From the NCBI GenBank assembly GCA_003222235.1, contig QHVD01000032.1, positions 1 to 28,466 on the forward strand: a DNA stretch of 28,466 bases. The letters run 5' to 3'. Below are positions 1-8,580 of the stretch, in pieces. Under the pieces are notes generated by a model. The model was not told the origin of the DNA. It did no database searches and worked only from the letters and a program-made list of their open reading frames with translations. This DNA is from Gemmatimonadota bacterium (GTDB lineage: Bacteria; Gemmatimonadota; Gemmatimonadetes; Gemmatimonadales; GWC2-71-9). Position numbers and translations under genes: made by a program. The first letter of the stretch is position 1; every line of letters starts with the position of its first letter.

Positions 1-623
1 TCGGCCTCGGCGACCAGCACGCGCCGGACCTCCGGGTCACGCTCGCCGGTGACGAACGGCACATCGGGCTTCGCGATCCCCGCCTTCTCGCGAGCGATGG
101 AGGCGAGGTCGAAGCCGAGGTAGTCGGTGTGCTCCCGGGCGATCTTCGTCACGACGGCGACGAGCGGCGTGATCACGTTCGTGCTGTCGAGCCGCCCGCC
201 CAGGCCCACCTCGATCACCGCGATGTCCACCCCGCGCGCCGCCAGGTCGGCGAAGGCGATGGCGGTCGTGGCCTCGAAGAAGCTCGCCCCCAGGCGCTCG
301 ATGTGGGGCTCGAGCACGCTCGCCCACTCGGCGAATGCGTCCTCGCTGATGGGCACACCGTCCACCACCACGCGCTCGCGGACCGAGACGAGGTGCGGCG
401 ACGTGTACACGCCGACGCGGAAGCCCCGCGCCGCGAGCGCCGCGGCGGTGAACGCACAGGTCGAGCCCTTGCCGTTCGTGCCGGCGACGTGCACGCAGGG
501 GAAATGACGTTCGGGGTGACCCAACACGTCGAGGAGCCCCTCGGTCGGTCCGAGGCTCCACTTGATGCGGCTCCCTTGTCGCGCGAAGAGAAAGCGGCAG
601 GCGTCTTCGAAGGACAGCCCCAC
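1..623 (-). CDS. folC: Folylpolyglutamate/dihydrofolate synthase, 3' end cut off by the window edge
   Basis: This Mur-ligase-family enzyme adds glutamate to (dihydro)folate in the cytoplasm using ATP. On the minus strand the frame reads a P-loop, VHVAGTNGKGST (about residues 43-54), then YTSPHLVSVRERV and the family motif GLGGRLDSTNV, and stays open to base 1. About 207 residues of the usual 420-450 are present. The start is uncertain: GTG at 621-623 begins MGLSFEDACRF, and a CTG three codons upstream overlaps the accD stop. Either choice implies tight translational coupling to accD, with a gap of 5 nt or an overlap. The family is clear. Whether it is mono- or bifunctional cannot be told from the N-terminal half. 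Confidence 0.93.
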   Translation of the reverse strand, partial: MGLSFEDACRFLFARQGSRIKWSLGPTEGLLDVLGHPERHFPCVHVAGTNGKGSTCAFTAAALAARGFRVGVYTSPHLVSVRERVVVDGVPISEDAFAEWASVLEPHIERLGASFFEATTAIAFADLAARGVDIAVIEVGLGGRLDSTNVITPLVAVVTKIAREHTDYLGFDLASIAREKAGIAKPDVPFVTGERDPEVRRVLVAEA

Positions 624-628
624 TCTGG

Positions 629-1486
629 TCAGTCGGCGGCCTCCGCCGGTTGCCGGCCGGCCATGTGCCGCAGCAGCTGAGCGGTGGTGTCCCGCAGCTC
701 GCTCCGCGGCACCACGGCGTCCACCATCCCGTGCTCGAGCAGGAATTCGGCCGTCTGGAAGCCCTCCGGCAGGTCCTGCCCAATCGTCTGCTTGATCACC
801 CGCGGCCCCGCGAACCCTATCACCGCCCCCGGCTCGGCCAGGATGACGTCCCCCTGCATCGCGTAGGACGCCGACACCCCTCCGGTGGTCGGGTTGGTGA
901 GGATCGAGATGAAGGGCACGCGCGCCGCGCGTAGCCGGGCGACCTCTACGGACGTCTTGGCCATCTGCATCAGGGACAGCACCCCCTCCTGCATGCGGGC
1001 CCCGCCCGACGCCGAGACGACGACGAGCCCGATCCGCTTCTCGACCGAGCGGCGCGTCAGCCGGGCGAGCTTCTCGCCTACGACTGACCCCATCGAGCCT
1101 CCCATGAAGCTGAAGTCCATCACGGCGAGGTCGATCGCCATCCCGTCCAGCCGGGCGTACCCGCTGCGGAGCGCCTCGAGCGGCCCTGCCTTCCTCACGG
1201 CGGCCTCCAGGCGGTCCCGGTAGCTCTCGAAGTTGAGGGGATCGGCGGACCGGAGCGTGCCGTCGAGCTCGTGCCACGAGCCTTCGTCCACCAGCAAGTC
1301 GATGTACTCCTGCGCGCTGATACGGCGGTGATGCCCGCAGTTCGGGCAGACGTTCAGGGCCCGGACGAAGCGGTCCTTGATGTCGATGTGCCCGCACTCG
1401 TCGCATTTCTCCCAGGCGTCGGCTGGAATCTCCAGCTTGGCCCGTTCGGCGGTGCGGGGCTTGCGCTCTTTTTTGAACCAGGCCAT
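629..1486 (-). CDS. accD: Acetyl-CoA carboxylase carboxyltransferase subunit beta
   Basis: This is the beta subunit of the carboxyltransferase that moves CO2 from biotin to acetyl-CoA, giving malonyl-CoA for fatty acid synthesis. The N-terminus carries the zinc ribbon expected of AccD (CDECGHID and CPNCGHH, a Cys2-Cys2 arrangement within the first 50 residues). The crotonase-like carboxyltransferase fold follows, with the hallmark stretches VVVSASGGARMQEG, SILTNPTTGGVSASYAMQGD and GFAGPRVIKQT. Length is about 285 aa, normal for the family. The ATG at 1484-1486 (MAWFKKERK) is chosen because it gives the usual AccD N-terminus. An ATG three codons upstream (1493-1495) is equally possible, since neither has a clear Shine-Dalgarno. 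accA is not in the window. Confidence 0.95.
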   Translation of the reverse strand: MAWFKKERKPRTAERAKLEIPADAWEKCDECGHIDIKDRFVRALNVCPNCGHHRRISAQEYIDLLVDEGSWHELDGTLRSADPLNFESYRDRLEAAVRKAGPLEALRSGYARLDGMAIDLAVMDFSFMGGSMGSVVGEKLARLTRRSVEKRIGLVVVSASGGARMQEGVLSLMQMAKTSVEVARLRAARVPFISILTNPTTGGVSASYAMQGDVILAEPGAVIGFAGPRVIKQTIGQDLPEGFQTAEFLLEHGMVDAVVPRSELRDTTAQLLRHMAGRQPAEAAD

Positions 1487-1526
1487 TCGCGCCATAGGAT
1501 GTGTTCTCGAAGGCGACAATTTGGGA

Positions 1527-1544
1527 GCGCCCGGGGGCGGGCGC
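1527..1544 (-). other. Small GC hairpin in the rodA-accD spacer
   Basis: A perfect 7-bp inverted repeat (GCGCCCG / CGGGCGC) around a 4-nt loop lies in the only sizeable gap of the mreB-folC run, about 40 nt before the accD start. No T-run follows on the minus strand, so it is not a convincing intrinsic terminator. It may act as a weak attenuator or an RNA-stability element. Confidence 0.35.
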
Positions 1545-1567
1545 CAGCCCAACCGCGTAACTCCTTG

Positions 1568-2815
1568 TTACGACTCAGCGTAGCCTGACTGGCGTGACTC
1601 GCGCGCCACCCGCAGCGCGATGCCCACCGCGAGCGCGCAGGTGAGCATGAACGAGCCGCCGTAGGAGAAGAACGGCAGCGGGATCCCGGTGATGGGAAGC
1701 AAGTTCACCGTCATCCCCACGTTCTCCACGATGTGCGTGAACAGCAGTCCCGCGATCCCGAACACGCACAGGCTGGAAAAGGGATCGGCGGCGCGGCGCG
1801 CGACCCGCAGCAGAATGAGGGTGAACGCCGCGAACAGCGCCAGCGCCACGAGGACCCCCAAGAACCCGAGCTCTTCCCCCACCACCGGGAAGATGAAGTC
1901 GGTGTGCTGCGCGGGGAGGAAGGCGAGCCGCTTCTGAGGACCGTGGGTGAACCCCTTCCCGAACAGGCCCCCTGCGCCGATGGCGATCTTGGACTGGATC
2001 ACATGCCACCCGGTGGCGCGCGGATCGACTTCGGGGTTGAGAAACGCGAGCAGCCGGTTCTGCTGATAGGGCGCAAGCCGCCGCCAGAAGGGCACGGCGA
2101 TGACGCCCATGAAGACGTTCGCGAGCATTACCGTCAGCCCCTCCCACACGTACGGCCGCCACCACAGCAGCAACGCGAAGAGGAGAATGATCCAGGCGCC
2201 CCATGCGACCGTCGAGAACGCGAGGATCAAGCCGATCGCGGGCGAGCCGAGCAGCAGCAGCAGCGAGGGCTTGGTGCCCGCCCAGAAGAGCATCGCAAAC
2301 AGCACCGTGATGAAGACGATCGCGCTCCCGAGGTCGGGCTGCAGAATGACGAGGAGGATCGGGACGCCGGCGATGAGGCAGGGAGGGACCAGCTCCCGGA
2401 GGGTCGCGGGGGCCTCCCGCCGCTCGGCCAGCCAGCGGGCGAGCATCAGCACCACCGCGAGCTTCGCGAGCTCGGACGGCTGTCCCAGCCGCAGGTTGCC
2501 GATCGTGATCCACGAGCGCGTGCCCGCCGCCGTGCCGCCGCCGCTTCCCACCATGAGGGTCACCACGAGCACGAGCAGGGCGACGGCGTACGCGTACGGC
2601 GTCGCCCACTCGAGCAGCCGCGGGGAGACGCGGAAGATCAGGATCAACGCGACGAGCCCCACGGCGAGCCAGATCAGCTGTTTGTGCCAGATCGTGGCGA
2701 CGAACGTGGGGACGTCGGTCTGGCCGGCGGAATACAGGGCCGCCAGGCCGTACAGCGCGAGGGCGAGGGCGGCGCCGGCGAGCGGCTTATCGATTTCGCG
2801 GAGGCGGGGTCGCAC
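1568..2815 (-). CDS. rodA: Rod-shape-determining peptidoglycan glycosyltransferase RodA
   Basis: This SEDS-family integral membrane protein polymerises lipid II glycan strands during cell elongation with the class B PBP encoded just upstream. The 415 residues are highly hydrophobic with about ten predicted membrane segments. Conserved SEDS stretches are visible: RSWITIGNLRLGQPSELAKL, LQPDLGSAIVF and, near the C-terminus, ITGIPLPFFSYGGSFM. The ATG at 2815 (MRPRLREIDKPL) overlaps the 3' end of mrdA by 29 nt, supporting co-translation. RodA rather than FtsW is inferred from its place next to PBP2 and mreBCD. Confidence 0.95.
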   Translation of the reverse strand: MRPRLREIDKPLAGAALALALYGLAALYSAGQTDVPTFVATIWHKQLIWLAVGLVALILIFRVSPRLLEWATPYAYAVALLVLVVTLMVGSGGGTAAGTRSWITIGNLRLGQPSELAKLAVVLMLARWLAERREAPATLRELVPPCLIAGVPILLVILQPDLGSAIVFITVLFAMLFWAGTKPSLLLLLGSPAIGLILAFSTVAWGAWIILLFALLLWWRPYVWEGLTVMLANVFMGVIAVPFWRRLAPYQQNRLLAFLNPEVDPRATGWHVIQSKIAIGAGGLFGKGFTHGPQKRLAFLPAQHTDFIFPVVGEELGFLGVLVALALFAAFTLILLRVARRAADPFSSLCVFGIAGLLFTHIVENVGMTVNLLPITGIPLPFFSYGGSFMLTCALAVGIALRVARESRQSGYAES

Positions 2816-4694
2816 GGGTCGTGTCCGGCGGCATGGTCGTGGTGTCGGTGACCGTCGTGTCTTGCTCCGGCGGGCCGGGGAGGACCTGCATCGGGTGGGG
2901 CGCGGTGTCCGTGGGCAACACGAGCCGGAGGTTCGACGCCACGGTGGTGTCGCCGCCCAGGTAGCGCGCGATCACGCGCGTGACGAGCGGCGCCACGTAG
3001 GGACCTTCGCGGGCGAACTCCACGATCGCGCCCACGACGATCTCCGGCTTATCCGCCGGAGCGAAGCCGATGAACCAGCCATGCGCCGGGCCGTGCGGGT
3101 TCTGCGCCGTACCCGTTTTGCCGGCGATCGTGAGCGTGCTGTCGTAGCGACGTGCGCCGCGGGCGGTGCCGCGCTCCACCACGTTGATCAACGCCTGCCG
3201 CAGGCCGGCGAGCTGATCCGGGGTGAGGTCGAGGCTCATGCTCGAGTTCGCGAGCGGGTGCACCAGGTACGGCGTCCGCGCCCGCCCGTCGCTCGCTAGC
3301 ATCTGATAGAAGCGAACCATGTTCACCAGCGTCTGCGCGTTCTCCCCCTGGCCGATGGCGAGGTTCAGCGTCACCGCCGAGGTCCAGCGGCGCGGGCCGT
3401 AGAAGCGGTCGTAGTAATCGGTCCCGGCAGGGAACTTCGGCAGCACCTCGCCTGGGAGGTCGATTCCCGTGCGGGCGCGGAACCCCCAGGCGCCGGCCTC
3501 TTCGAGCAGTGACGTGAGGCCGACCTTGAGACCGAGCTGGTAGAAGTACACGTCGCAGCTCTGCGCGATGGCGTCCGTCAGCGTCAGCTCGCCGTGCCCC
3601 CCGGGCGACCAGCAGCGGAAGAAGCGATTGCCGTATTGCAGCCCGCCCCGGCATGGGATCGGCATGCGGCTCCGGAAGGTCACGAGCCCGCGCTTCAGGG
3701 CGATGGCCGCCACCGCGAGCTTCCAGGTCGAGCCGGGCGGGTAGGAGGCCTGGATGGTGCGGTCCATGAGCGGGTGGCTCTCGCTCTCGCTGAGGCGGCG
3801 CCAGTAGTCGGGATCCACGCCGCCGACGAAGGCGTTGGGATCGAACCCGGGCGCGCTGTACAGCGCCAGGGTCTCCCCCGTATTGGGGTTGAGCGCGAGC
3901 AGCGCGCCGCGCCGTCCCGCGGGGAAGATCTGCGCGACATAGCGCTGCAGGTCGAGGTCGATGGTGGTGCGCAGCGCCTTCCCGGGCGCCGGCCGCAGCG
4001 TCGAGGCCGCGCCCGCCTCCCGCACCACGTGGCCCAGCGCGCTCACTTCGACGAAGCGCACGCCGTCGGCGCCGCGCAGCGAGTCGTCGTACTCGCGCTC
4101 CAGCCCGTCCTTCCCCACGAGCCCGCCGAGGCGCACGGCAGCCCAGCGGCGCTGTCCCCGCTCCGTTTCGGTCACTTCACCGACGTATCCCACGAGGTGC
4201 GCGATGAGGCCCGAGTCGGGGTAGTGGCGCTTCGGCTCCGGCTGGATCAGGAGCCCCGGCAGGACCAGCCGCCGCTCTTCGAGCGCGGCGACCACGTCAA
4301 ACTTGGCGTTGGGCAGCACCGTGACGGGCAGATAGGGCGCCCGCCGAAACCGGACCAGGACGCGCTCGACGCCGGCACGGTCGAGCTTCACGACCGGCGC
4401 GAGGCGGGCCAGCGCGGCGCGCAGAGAATCCTCGCCGGCGGGAAGGAGCGAGACCGTGTACCCCGGCACGTTCTCGGCGAGGACCTTGCCGTTGCGGTCC
4501 GTGATGATGCCGCGCGGCGCCGGGAGCGGGATCGGGCGCAGCCGATTCGTCTCGGACTGCAGCTGGTACTTGCCGTGCTCGAGGATTTGCGTTCGAAAGA
4601 ACGCCAGCATGACTACGCCCAGCACCGCCCAGACGACGTTGCGCGCGACGCGCCAGCGCCGGTCGAGCAGATACGGGTGAAACGACTGCGTCAT
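2787..4694 (-). CDS. mrdA: Penicillin-binding protein 2 (elongation transpeptidase)
   Basis: This class B PBP cross-links peptidoglycan in the periplasm as partner of RodA. One N-terminal membrane anchor (NVVWAVLGVVMLAFF, about residues 17-31) is followed by the PBP dimerisation domain with PLPAPRGIITDRNGKVLA. The transpeptidase domain then shows all three motifs: STWK with the catalytic Ser near residue 322, SCD (in IAQSCDVYFYQLG, the SxN/SxD element as in PBP2) and KTGTAQ. Length is 635 aa, normal for PBP2. The C-terminus ends in a Pro/Thr-rich tail (PPDTTRATPPP). The start MTQSFHPYLLDRR at 4692-4694 overlaps the mreD stop by 4 nt (ATGA). Longer upstream reading would run through mreD in another frame. 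Confidence 0.95.
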   Translation of the reverse strand: MTQSFHPYLLDRRWRVARNVVWAVLGVVMLAFFRTQILEHGKYQLQSETNRLRPIPLPAPRGIITDRNGKVLAENVPGYTVSLLPAGEDSLRAALARLAPVVKLDRAGVERVLVRFRRAPYLPVTVLPNAKFDVVAALEERRLVLPGLLIQPEPKRHYPDSGLIAHLVGYVGEVTETERGQRRWAAVRLGGLVGKDGLEREYDDSLRGADGVRFVEVSALGHVVREAGAASTLRPAPGKALRTTIDLDLQRYVAQIFPAGRRGALLALNPNTGETLALYSAPGFDPNAFVGGVDPDYWRRLSESESHPLMDRTIQASYPPGSTWKLAVAAIALKRGLVTFRSRMPIPCRGGLQYGNRFFRCWSPGGHGELTLTDAIAQSCDVYFYQLGLKVGLTSLLEEAGAWGFRARTGIDLPGEVLPKFPAGTDYYDRFYGPRRWTSAVTLNLAIGQGENAQTLVNMVRFYQMLASDGRARTPYLVHPLANSSMSLDLTPDQLAGLRQALINVVERGTARGARRYDSTLTIAGKTGTAQNPHGPAHGWFIGFAPADKPEIVVGAIVEFAREGPYVAPLVTRVIARYLGGDTTVASNLRLVLPTDTAPHPMQVLPGPPEQDTTVTDTTTMPPDTTRATPPPRNR

Positions 4695-5188
4695 GTCTCG
4701 CTCAGACGGATCGCCAGATGGCGCCCGAACAGCCACAGCACCGTCACGCCCACGAGCGCCGTCGTGAAGCTTTGCAGCGGCGACCACACCAGCAGCTCCC
4801 ACCCCAGGAGCCCGCCCTTGAGCTGCCCCGACGCGAGCGCGATGATGAGGTTGCGACACCACGTGCCGGCGAAGAACAGGCACGCGTTCACGAACAGGTT
4901 TTCCGCGAAGAAGACCGTCTTGCCCCAGGCCGAGAGATAACCGACCAGCGTCTGCGCCAGCGCCTGCGCGCCGAACGAGGCCGGCGAGAGCGCGTCCCGC
5001 AAGAGGCCCACCAGAAAGCCGACGCCGGCGCTCGGGCCCGGCTGCGCGCGCATCGCGTAGATCAGCATGGCGACGAGCAGAAAGTCCGGAGCGATCCGGT
5101 CGTCGCCCAGACGGCTGCGCACGGAGAAGTGCAGCGCCACGAGCGCCGCGACGACCACGACGAAGCGGAAGCCGTCGCTTCGTCTCAT
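4691..5188 (-). CDS. mreD: Rod-shape-determining protein MreD
   Basis: This small inner-membrane component of the elongasome has 165 residues and about five hydrophobic segments (for example FVVVVAALVALHF and FLLVAMLIYAM). It carries the MreD-like stretch IAPDFLLVAMLIYAMRAQPGPSA and the later GLLRDALSPASFGAQAL. MreD is poorly conserved in sequence, so the assignment leans on size, hydrophobicity and position between mreC and mrdA. The start MRRSDGF at 5186-5188 overlaps the mreC stop by 4 nt, and its own stop overlaps the mrdA start. Confidence 0.9.
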   Translation of the reverse strand: MRRSDGFRFVVVVAALVALHFSVRSRLGDDRIAPDFLLVAMLIYAMRAQPGPSAGVGFLVGLLRDALSPASFGAQALAQTLVGYLSAWGKTVFFAENLFVNACLFFAGTWCRNLIIALASGQLKGGLLGWELLVWSPLQSFTTALVGVTVLWLFGRHLAIRLSET

Positions 5189-6033
5189 GGCGCATCGCCT
5201 CCCGACTGGAACACCGCCCGCGGGTCGCCGTGGGGAGCGCCGGTCAGGATCATCACGTGCGTGACCCCGGCCGGCTGGACCGCCGGGCGGACCAGATACG
5301 TCCGCTCCCATCCCTCGGCCTCGCCCGCCACGCCAACGACGACGCCGACCGGGATCCCGCGCGGCAGCACCCCGCCCAGACCCGAGGTCAGGATCCGCGT
5401 CCCGTCGAGGACCTGCTGGCGGTAGGCGACGCCCCCAAGCTGGAGCAGCCACACCCGCGGGCCTTCGGTGCCGTGCGGGGCGACGATGCCGTACACGCTT
5501 CCGTCTTCCGCCATCGCGCTCGCCCGGAACTCGGGATGGGCCCACGTGACGACCACGCTCGTCTCGTCATCCACCGTGGCCACCATGCCGACGAGCCCCT
5601 CCGGGCTCACCACGGCCGACAGGGGCTTCACCCCCTGCTTCGCGCCCGCGGAGACGAGGAACGTCAGCGTGTTCGTCGGGTCCGCCTGGTGCAGCACTTC
5701 CGCAGGGATATAGCCCGACCTGAGCCGCACGCCGAGTCCGAGGAGGCCCCGCAACCGGGCGTTTTCACTCCGCAGTTCGGGAAGGAACGTGGCGGCGAGC
5801 GCGGCGGAGTCCCGCTGCGCCAGCACCGCGTCGTAGCGCTGCAGCGACGCGGAGACGAGGTCGGTCTGCCGCTGGAGCGTGAGGAACGGAGCGAGCACGG
5901 TTCGTTGCAGCGCCGCCGCGAACCGGTCGCGAGCGCGGTCGGGGAGGCTCATCGCGGCGAGCGAGAGCAGCACGCACCCCAGGAAGACGAGGGTATCGGC
6001 TCGTGACGTGTAGCGGTCCGCTCCGAGCGCCAT
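5185..6033 (-). CDS. mreC: Rod-shape-determining protein MreC
   Basis: MreC is a periplasmic scaffold with an N-terminal anchor that links MreB filaments to the PBP2/RodA synthase. The 282 residues begin with a membrane segment (TLVFLGCVLLSLAAMSL), then a helical, probably coiled-coil stretch ending in LRSENARLRGLLGL. The beta-domain core follows, with SAGAKQGVKPLSAVVSPEGLVGMV, LTSGLGGVLPRGIPVG and TYLVRPAV, all typical of MreC. The ATG at 6033 lies 4 nt after the mreB stop. Length and order are as expected. Confidence 0.94.
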   Translation of the reverse strand: MALGADRYTSRADTLVFLGCVLLSLAAMSLPDRARDRFAAALQRTVLAPFLTLQRQTDLVSASLQRYDAVLAQRDSAALAATFLPELRSENARLRGLLGLGVRLRSGYIPAEVLHQADPTNTLTFLVSAGAKQGVKPLSAVVSPEGLVGMVATVDDETSVVVTWAHPEFRASAMAEDGSVYGIVAPHGTEGPRVWLLQLGGVAYRQQVLDGTRILTSGLGGVLPRGIPVGVVVGVAGEAEGWERTYLVRPAVQPAGVTHVMILTGAPHGDPRAVFQSGGDAP

Positions 6034-6037
6034 CGCC

Positions 6038-7081
6038 TCAAGTCGTCAAGACGTTGTGGTATTTCTCCGGGTCGTCGAGGATTCGACCCGTCCCCCGCAC
6101 GACGCAGGTCATGGGGTCCTCGTCGAGGTGGATCGGCAGCCCCGTCTCCTGCTGGAGCAGCACGTCGAGGCCGCGGATCAGCGCGCCGCCGCCCGTCATC
6201 ACGATCCCCCGATCCACGATGTCGCTCGCCAGCTCGGGCGGAGTGATCTCGAGCGCCCGCCGCACCGCATCCACGATCTGCTGAATCGGCTCCTGCACCG
6301 CTTCCCGGATCTCGCTCGAGTGCACGCGCACGATCTTCGGGATCCCCGACACGAGGTCGCGGCCTTTGACCTCCATCTCGCGCTCCTCGCCCACGGGCGC
6401 CGCGGAACCGATCTGGATCTTGATCTGCTCGGCGGTCGGCTCGCCGATCAGGAGGTTGTAGTTCTTGCGCATGAACTGCACGATCGCCTGGTCCAGCTCG
6501 TCGCCGCCCGTCCGGATCGACGTGTCGGACACGATCCCGGAGAGCGCGATCACCGCGATCTCCGTCGTGCCGCCGCCGATGTCGATCACCATGTTCCCGG
6601 TCGGGGTCTCGACGGGGAGCCCCACCCCGATCGCGGCGGCCATCGGCTCCGCGACCATGTACACCTCTTTCGCCCCGGCCGACTGCGCGGAATCGCGCAC
6701 CGCGCGCTTCTCCACCTCGGTGATCCCGCTCGGCACGCACACGATCACCTTTGGCTTGACGCGGAACAGGTGCCGGTCGATGATCGTCTTGAGAAAGAAG
6801 CGCAGCATCTTCTCCGTCACGTCGAAGTCGGCGATCACTCCGTCCTTGAGCGGCCGGACCGCCAGAATGCCGTCGGGAGTGCGACCGAGCATGCGCTTCG
6901 CCTCGAGGCCGATCCCCTTGATCTTGCCGGTGGACTTCTCGATTGCGACGACCGAGGGCTCGTTGAGCACGATGCCCTCCCCCTTCACATAGATGAGCGT
7001 GTTGGCCGTGCCGAGATCGACGGCGATTTCATTTGCCGGGCTCCAGGCACCGAGCTTCCAATTCGGCCAGTGTAGAGGCAC
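6038..7081 (-). CDS. mreB: Rod shape-determining actin homologue MreB
   Basis: This bacterial actin forms membrane-bound filaments that position the elongasome. The 347-aa product has the phosphate-1 motif EIAVDLGTANTLIYVKG, the connect/phosphate-2 region MVIDIGGGTTEIAVIALSGIV, AEPMAAAIGVGLPV and the adenosine motif IVMTGGGALIRGL. The start is the GTG at 7079-7081 (MPLHWPNWKLGAW), which leaves an N-terminal extension before the first beta strand. No strong Shine-Dalgarno is visible. It is the first gene of the minus-strand run reaching folC. Its promoter should lie in 7082-7204, where I see only a weak minus-strand candidate (TTGCTT, 17 nt, TAGCTT). Confidence 0.96.
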   Translation of the reverse strand: MPLHWPNWKLGAWSPANEIAVDLGTANTLIYVKGEGIVLNEPSVVAIEKSTGKIKGIGLEAKRMLGRTPDGILAVRPLKDGVIADFDVTEKMLRFFLKTIIDRHLFRVKPKVIVCVPSGITEVEKRAVRDSAQSAGAKEVYMVAEPMAAAIGVGLPVETPTGNMVIDIGGGTTEIAVIALSGIVSDTSIRTGGDELDQAIVQFMRKNYNLLIGEPTAEQIKIQIGSAAPVGEEREMEVKGRDLVSGIPKIVRVHSSEIREAVQEPIQQIVDAVRRALEITPPELASDIVDRGIVMTGGGALIRGLDVLLQQETGLPIHLDEDPMTCVVRGTGRILDDPEKYHNVLTT

Positions 7082-7169
7082 GAGTCGTCGGGTGAAAGGG
7101 TGGTTAGGCAGGCGCGGCGCACGAGCGCCTCAAGCTAATGAAAAGCGTAACTTCAAGCAAGGCTGATGC

Positions 7170-7198
7170 TTGACGCCTCTTGCGGCGGGGGCTAGCGT
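7170..7198 (+). promoter_or_regulatory. Sigma-70-like promoter for a leaderless ferredoxin transcript
   Basis: TTGACG at 7170-7175 (5 of 6 to the -35 consensus) is separated by exactly 17 nt from TAGCGT at 7193-7198 (3 of 6, keeping TA...T). The ferredoxin ATG is only 7 nt past the -10, about where transcription would start. There is no Shine-Dalgarno in front of that ATG. This is consistent with a leaderless mRNA, as a sequence-based prediction only. Confidence 0.5.
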
Positions 7199-7204
7199 TC
7201 GCCC

Positions 7205-7405
7205 ATGCGATCCGCCCGCGCTGCCGAAGTGGCCGTCGTCAGCCTCGACCGTTGCGACCGCTGCGGGCTGTGCCTGCCGCTTTGCCCGCCGGCGGCGATC
7301 CACCTCGACCTCGCCGCTCTGGTCATCGACCGCCAGGCCTGCACCGGGTGTCGCAAGTGCATCGCGCCCTGCCCGGTCGGCGCGCTCTCCATCGTTCATG
7401 CCTGA
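7205..7405 (+). CDS. Small 2x[4Fe-4S] ferredoxin
   Basis: This 66-aa electron carrier has two complete CxxCxxCxxxCP motifs: Cys17/20/23/27 (CDRCGLCLPLCP) and Cys46/49/52/56 (CTGCRKCIAPCP). That is enough to ligate two [4Fe-4S] clusters in a bacterial-type fold. The stop overlaps the start of the downstream flavoprotein by 8 nt, so the two are translationally coupled and the ferredoxin is very probably its electron donor. This pairing is known for archaeal geranylgeranyl reductases. The ATG at 7205 gives a short MRSARAAEVAVVSLDRC lead-in. No Shine-Dalgarno precedes it, fitting the leaderless promoter proposed upstream. Confidence 0.88.
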   Translation: MRSARAAEVAVVSLDRCDRCGLCLPLCPPAAIHLDLAALVIDRQACTGCRKCIAPCPVGALSIVHA

Positions 7406-8573
7406 CGTGGACGTGCTGGTCATCGGCACCGGCCCCGCGGGCGCGGTCGCGGCATGGGAAGCGAAGCGAGCGGCTCCGGAGCTCGACGTCGTGCTGCTCG
7501 AGCGCGATCCGGCCGTCGGCAGTCCCGTGCGCTGCGCCGAAGGCGTGGGGGACCGAGGGCTGCGGGAGTTTGCGTCTCCCGAGGGCGCCTCGTGGGTGGC
7601 GCGCAAGATTGCGCGCGTGATCTTCGTCGCGCCGGATGGCACCGAGGCGAGGGTCGCCGAGCGCGACGTCTGCTGGATCCTTGACCGCACCCGCTTCGAC
7701 CCGTTTCTCGCCTCCCAGGCCGCGGCCGACGGCGCAGCCGTGCTGGTGGGCACGGAAGCCACCGGGATGGTCCCGGCGCGCCAGGGAGGTTGGGAAGTGC
7801 GGGTGCGGGACGCCCACGGCGAAGCCGTCTACCGCGCCAGGGTGGTGATCGGCGCGGACGGCGTGGAGGCGATGGTGGGCCGCTGGGCGGGGCTGGACAC
7901 GCGGGTCGCCGCGCGCGACATGGAGTCCTGCGCCCAGTACGTGCTCGAGGGGATCGCCTTCGATCCGGACGCGATCTACCTGCAGTTCGGCGGCCGGATC
8001 GCGCCGGCCGGCTATGCCTGGGTCTTCCCGAAGGGCGTCGGGATCGCGAACGTGGGCCTCGGCATGGTCGCGCTGAGGGGGGACGGCCGGAGCGCGCGCG
8101 AGTACCTGGACGCCTGGGTCGCCCGGCGCTACCCGAACGGCGTACGCGTCGGCGGGACCGTGGGGGGCGTGATCGTGCACACGACGCTGCGGCGCATCTG
8201 CACCGACGGGATGATGGCGGCGGGCGACGCGGCGCACATGATCAATCCCCTTTCGGGTGGCGGGATCGTCAACGCCATGAAGTCCGGCCGGCTCGCCGGC
8301 CGCACCGCCGCGGCCGCGATCCGGGAAGGAGATACGAGCGAGCGACGCCTCGCGGCCTACCACCGGGCCTGGATGGCGCTGCTCGGCGAGGATCACCTGA
8401 AGTACTACCGCATCAAGCGGGCGATCGAGGATCTCGACGATGCCTTCTTCAACGGCCTGGCACGCACCGTGAACGCGATCCCACAGCAGCAACGCACGCT
8501 GGGCCGGATCTTCGCGCACGCGCTGGTGCGGCATCCGCAGCTGATTCCGGTGGCGGCGCGCTTCTTCGTTTGA
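7398..8573 (+). CDS. Geranylgeranyl-reductase-family FAD-dependent oxidoreductase
   Basis: This flavoprotein of the p-hydroxybenzoate-hydroxylase superfamily hydrogenates isoprenoid chains in characterised members. The 391-aa product starts with a Rossmann dinucleotide fold (VDVLVIGTGPAGAVAAWEA, GxGxxG at residues 10-15). PVRCAEGVG follows near residue 43, a stretch typical of the geranylgeranyl reductase group. The second FAD motif is GDAAHMINPLSGGGIVNAMKSG in the C-terminal half. The ATG at 7398-7400 lies inside the ferredoxin gene. The likely substrate is the prenyl chain of a quinone, carotenoid or membrane lipid. The sequence alone cannot distinguish these, and the archaeal-lipid role should not be assumed in a bacterium. 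Confidence 0.82.
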   Translation: MPDVDVLVIGTGPAGAVAAWEAKRAAPELDVVLLERDPAVGSPVRCAEGVGDRGLREFASPEGASWVARKIARVIFVAPDGTEARVAERDVCWILDRTRFDPFLASQAAADGAAVLVGTEATGMVPARQGGWEVRVRDAHGEAVYRARVVIGADGVEAMVGRWAGLDTRVAARDMESCAQYVLEGIAFDPDAIYLQFGGRIAPAGYAWVFPKGVGIANVGLGMVALRGDGRSAREYLDAWVARRYPNGVRVGGTVGGVIVHTTLRRICTDGMMAAGDAAHMINPLSGGGIVNAMKSGRLAGRTAAAAIREGDTSERRLAAYHRAWMALLGEDHLKYYRIKRAIEDLDDAFFNGLARTVNAIPQQQRTLGRIFAHALVRHPQLIPVAARFFV

Positions 8574-8580
8574 AACGTCG

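Noticed and set aside
7082..7169. Minus-strand mreB promoter TTGCTT-N17-TAGCTT
   Set aside because: Both hexamers match only 3 of 6, so the signal is not above chance.
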